Source of the DNA: Streptomyces alfalfae
Lineage (GTDB): Bacteria > Actinomycetota > Actinomycetes > Streptomycetales > Streptomycetaceae
DNA length: 64,000 nucleotides
Direction: 5' to 3'
Assembly: GCF_004127445.1 (NCBI RefSeq)
Contig: NZ_QEXM01000025.1
Coordinates: forward strand, 1-64,000
Below are positions 63,820 to 64,000 of this stretch, in pieces. A model generated the notes under the pieces. The model did no database searches. It was not told where the DNA came from and saw only the letters and a program-made list of their open reading frames with translations. Position 1 is the first letter of the stretch, and every line of letters begins with the position of its first letter. Position numbers and translations under genes: made by a program.

Positions 63820-64000
63820 GTGACCGCGCCCGCCCCCCGCACCCGCCACAAGTTCCTCGGCCGCCTCTCCCTGCCCGAGCGGAACTTCGTCGCCGAAGCC
63901 CTGCGCACCGAGACCGTGGGCGGCGTCCTGCTGCTCGTGGCCGCGGTCGCCGCGCTGATCTGGGCCAACACGGCAGGCGGCTCGTACGAGGCGGTGCGCG
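63820..64000 (+). CDS. nhaA: Na+/H+ antiporter NhaA (5' part only)
   Basis: First 60 residues; the gene runs off the right edge. The first membrane helix is visible (TVGGVLLLVAAVAALIWANT), a segment typical of NhaA N termini. GTG at 63820 with CGGAGG about 7 nt upstream. The gene follows acsA in Streptomyces. Confidence 0.85.
   Translation, partial: MTAPAPRTRHKFLGRLSLPERNFVAEALRTETVGGVLLLVAAVAALIWANTAGGSYEAVR

Overview
The window is Streptomyces chromosomal DNA. Very high GC content, GTG and TTG starts, AGGAG-type ribosome sites, a BldG identical in character to the known developmental regulator, a TopA with a Lys/Ala tail, and a large transporter-thymidylate kinase fusion all point there. 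The right two thirds (about 23-64 kb) is conserved core chromosome. From memory it is syntenic with the S. coelicolor topA (SCO3543) to bldG (SCO3549) region and onward to acsA and nhaA. The left third (1 to about 23 kb) is a biosynthetic gene cluster that runs off the left edge. I saw no mobile elements, integrases, rRNA or CRISPR.

Biosynthetic cluster (1-23,043). A partial NRPS (C-A, minus strand) lies downstream of an SbnA-like 2,3-diaminopropionate enzyme. A divergent bimodular NRPS (C-A-PCP-C-A-PCP-TE) has a clear glycine pocket in its first module. A SARP regulator, a single-domain LuxR regulator and an MMPL exporter follow. A tightly overlapping minus-strand operon (22,328 to 14,877) encodes, in order of transcription, a KAS III-like enzyme, an ATP-grasp ligase, a PLP decarboxylase, an ACP, a second KAS III-like protein without the catalytic Cys, a truncated acyl-CoA dehydrogenase-like protein, a full acyl-CoA dehydrogenase and an Sfp-type PPTase. 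A MaoC-like hydratase is divergent from the operon. The ligase/decarboxylase/ACP trio resembles butirosin BtrJ/BtrK/BtrI, which makes a 4-aminobutyryl-ACP from glutamate. My inference is that an ACP-bound, possibly desaturated amino acyl group is built there and passed to a peptide containing diaminopropionate, glycine and a third residue. I know no described cluster with this exact set.

Three promoters in the cluster carry direct repeats of a GTCAG-core heptamer at an exact 11-bp pitch, each array ending 8 bp before a candidate -10. This is the layout of SARP operators and probably links the two NRPS transcripts and the acyl-ACP operon under one activator. The leader of the acyl-ACP operon also holds three copies of a 14-bp palindrome spaced exactly 36 bp apart.

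Core region. A NarL-type two-component pair (23.3-25.3 kb), an SDR, a cupin and a YGSN-motif protein are followed by tRNA-Thr(CGT), a secreted tripeptidyl-peptidase-like lipoprotein, holB, tmk, topA, a small membrane protein, a methyltransferase, a lipoprotein, the H+-pyrophosphatase hppA, the bldG pair, a DUF1998 helicase, a tad-like pilus operon (CpaE-like, TadA, TadB, TadC, pilin, TadE, TadE-like) and a HAD-IB phosphatase. The last segment has a Fic-fold protein lacking the catalytic His, a CooC-like ATPase, a polysaccharide-deacetylase lipoprotein, a SulP transporter fused to a beta-carbonic anhydrase, acsA and the start of nhaA. Several intergenic regions hold GC-rich tandem repeats, and one repeat block runs through the convergent 3' ends of the helicase and the last tad gene.
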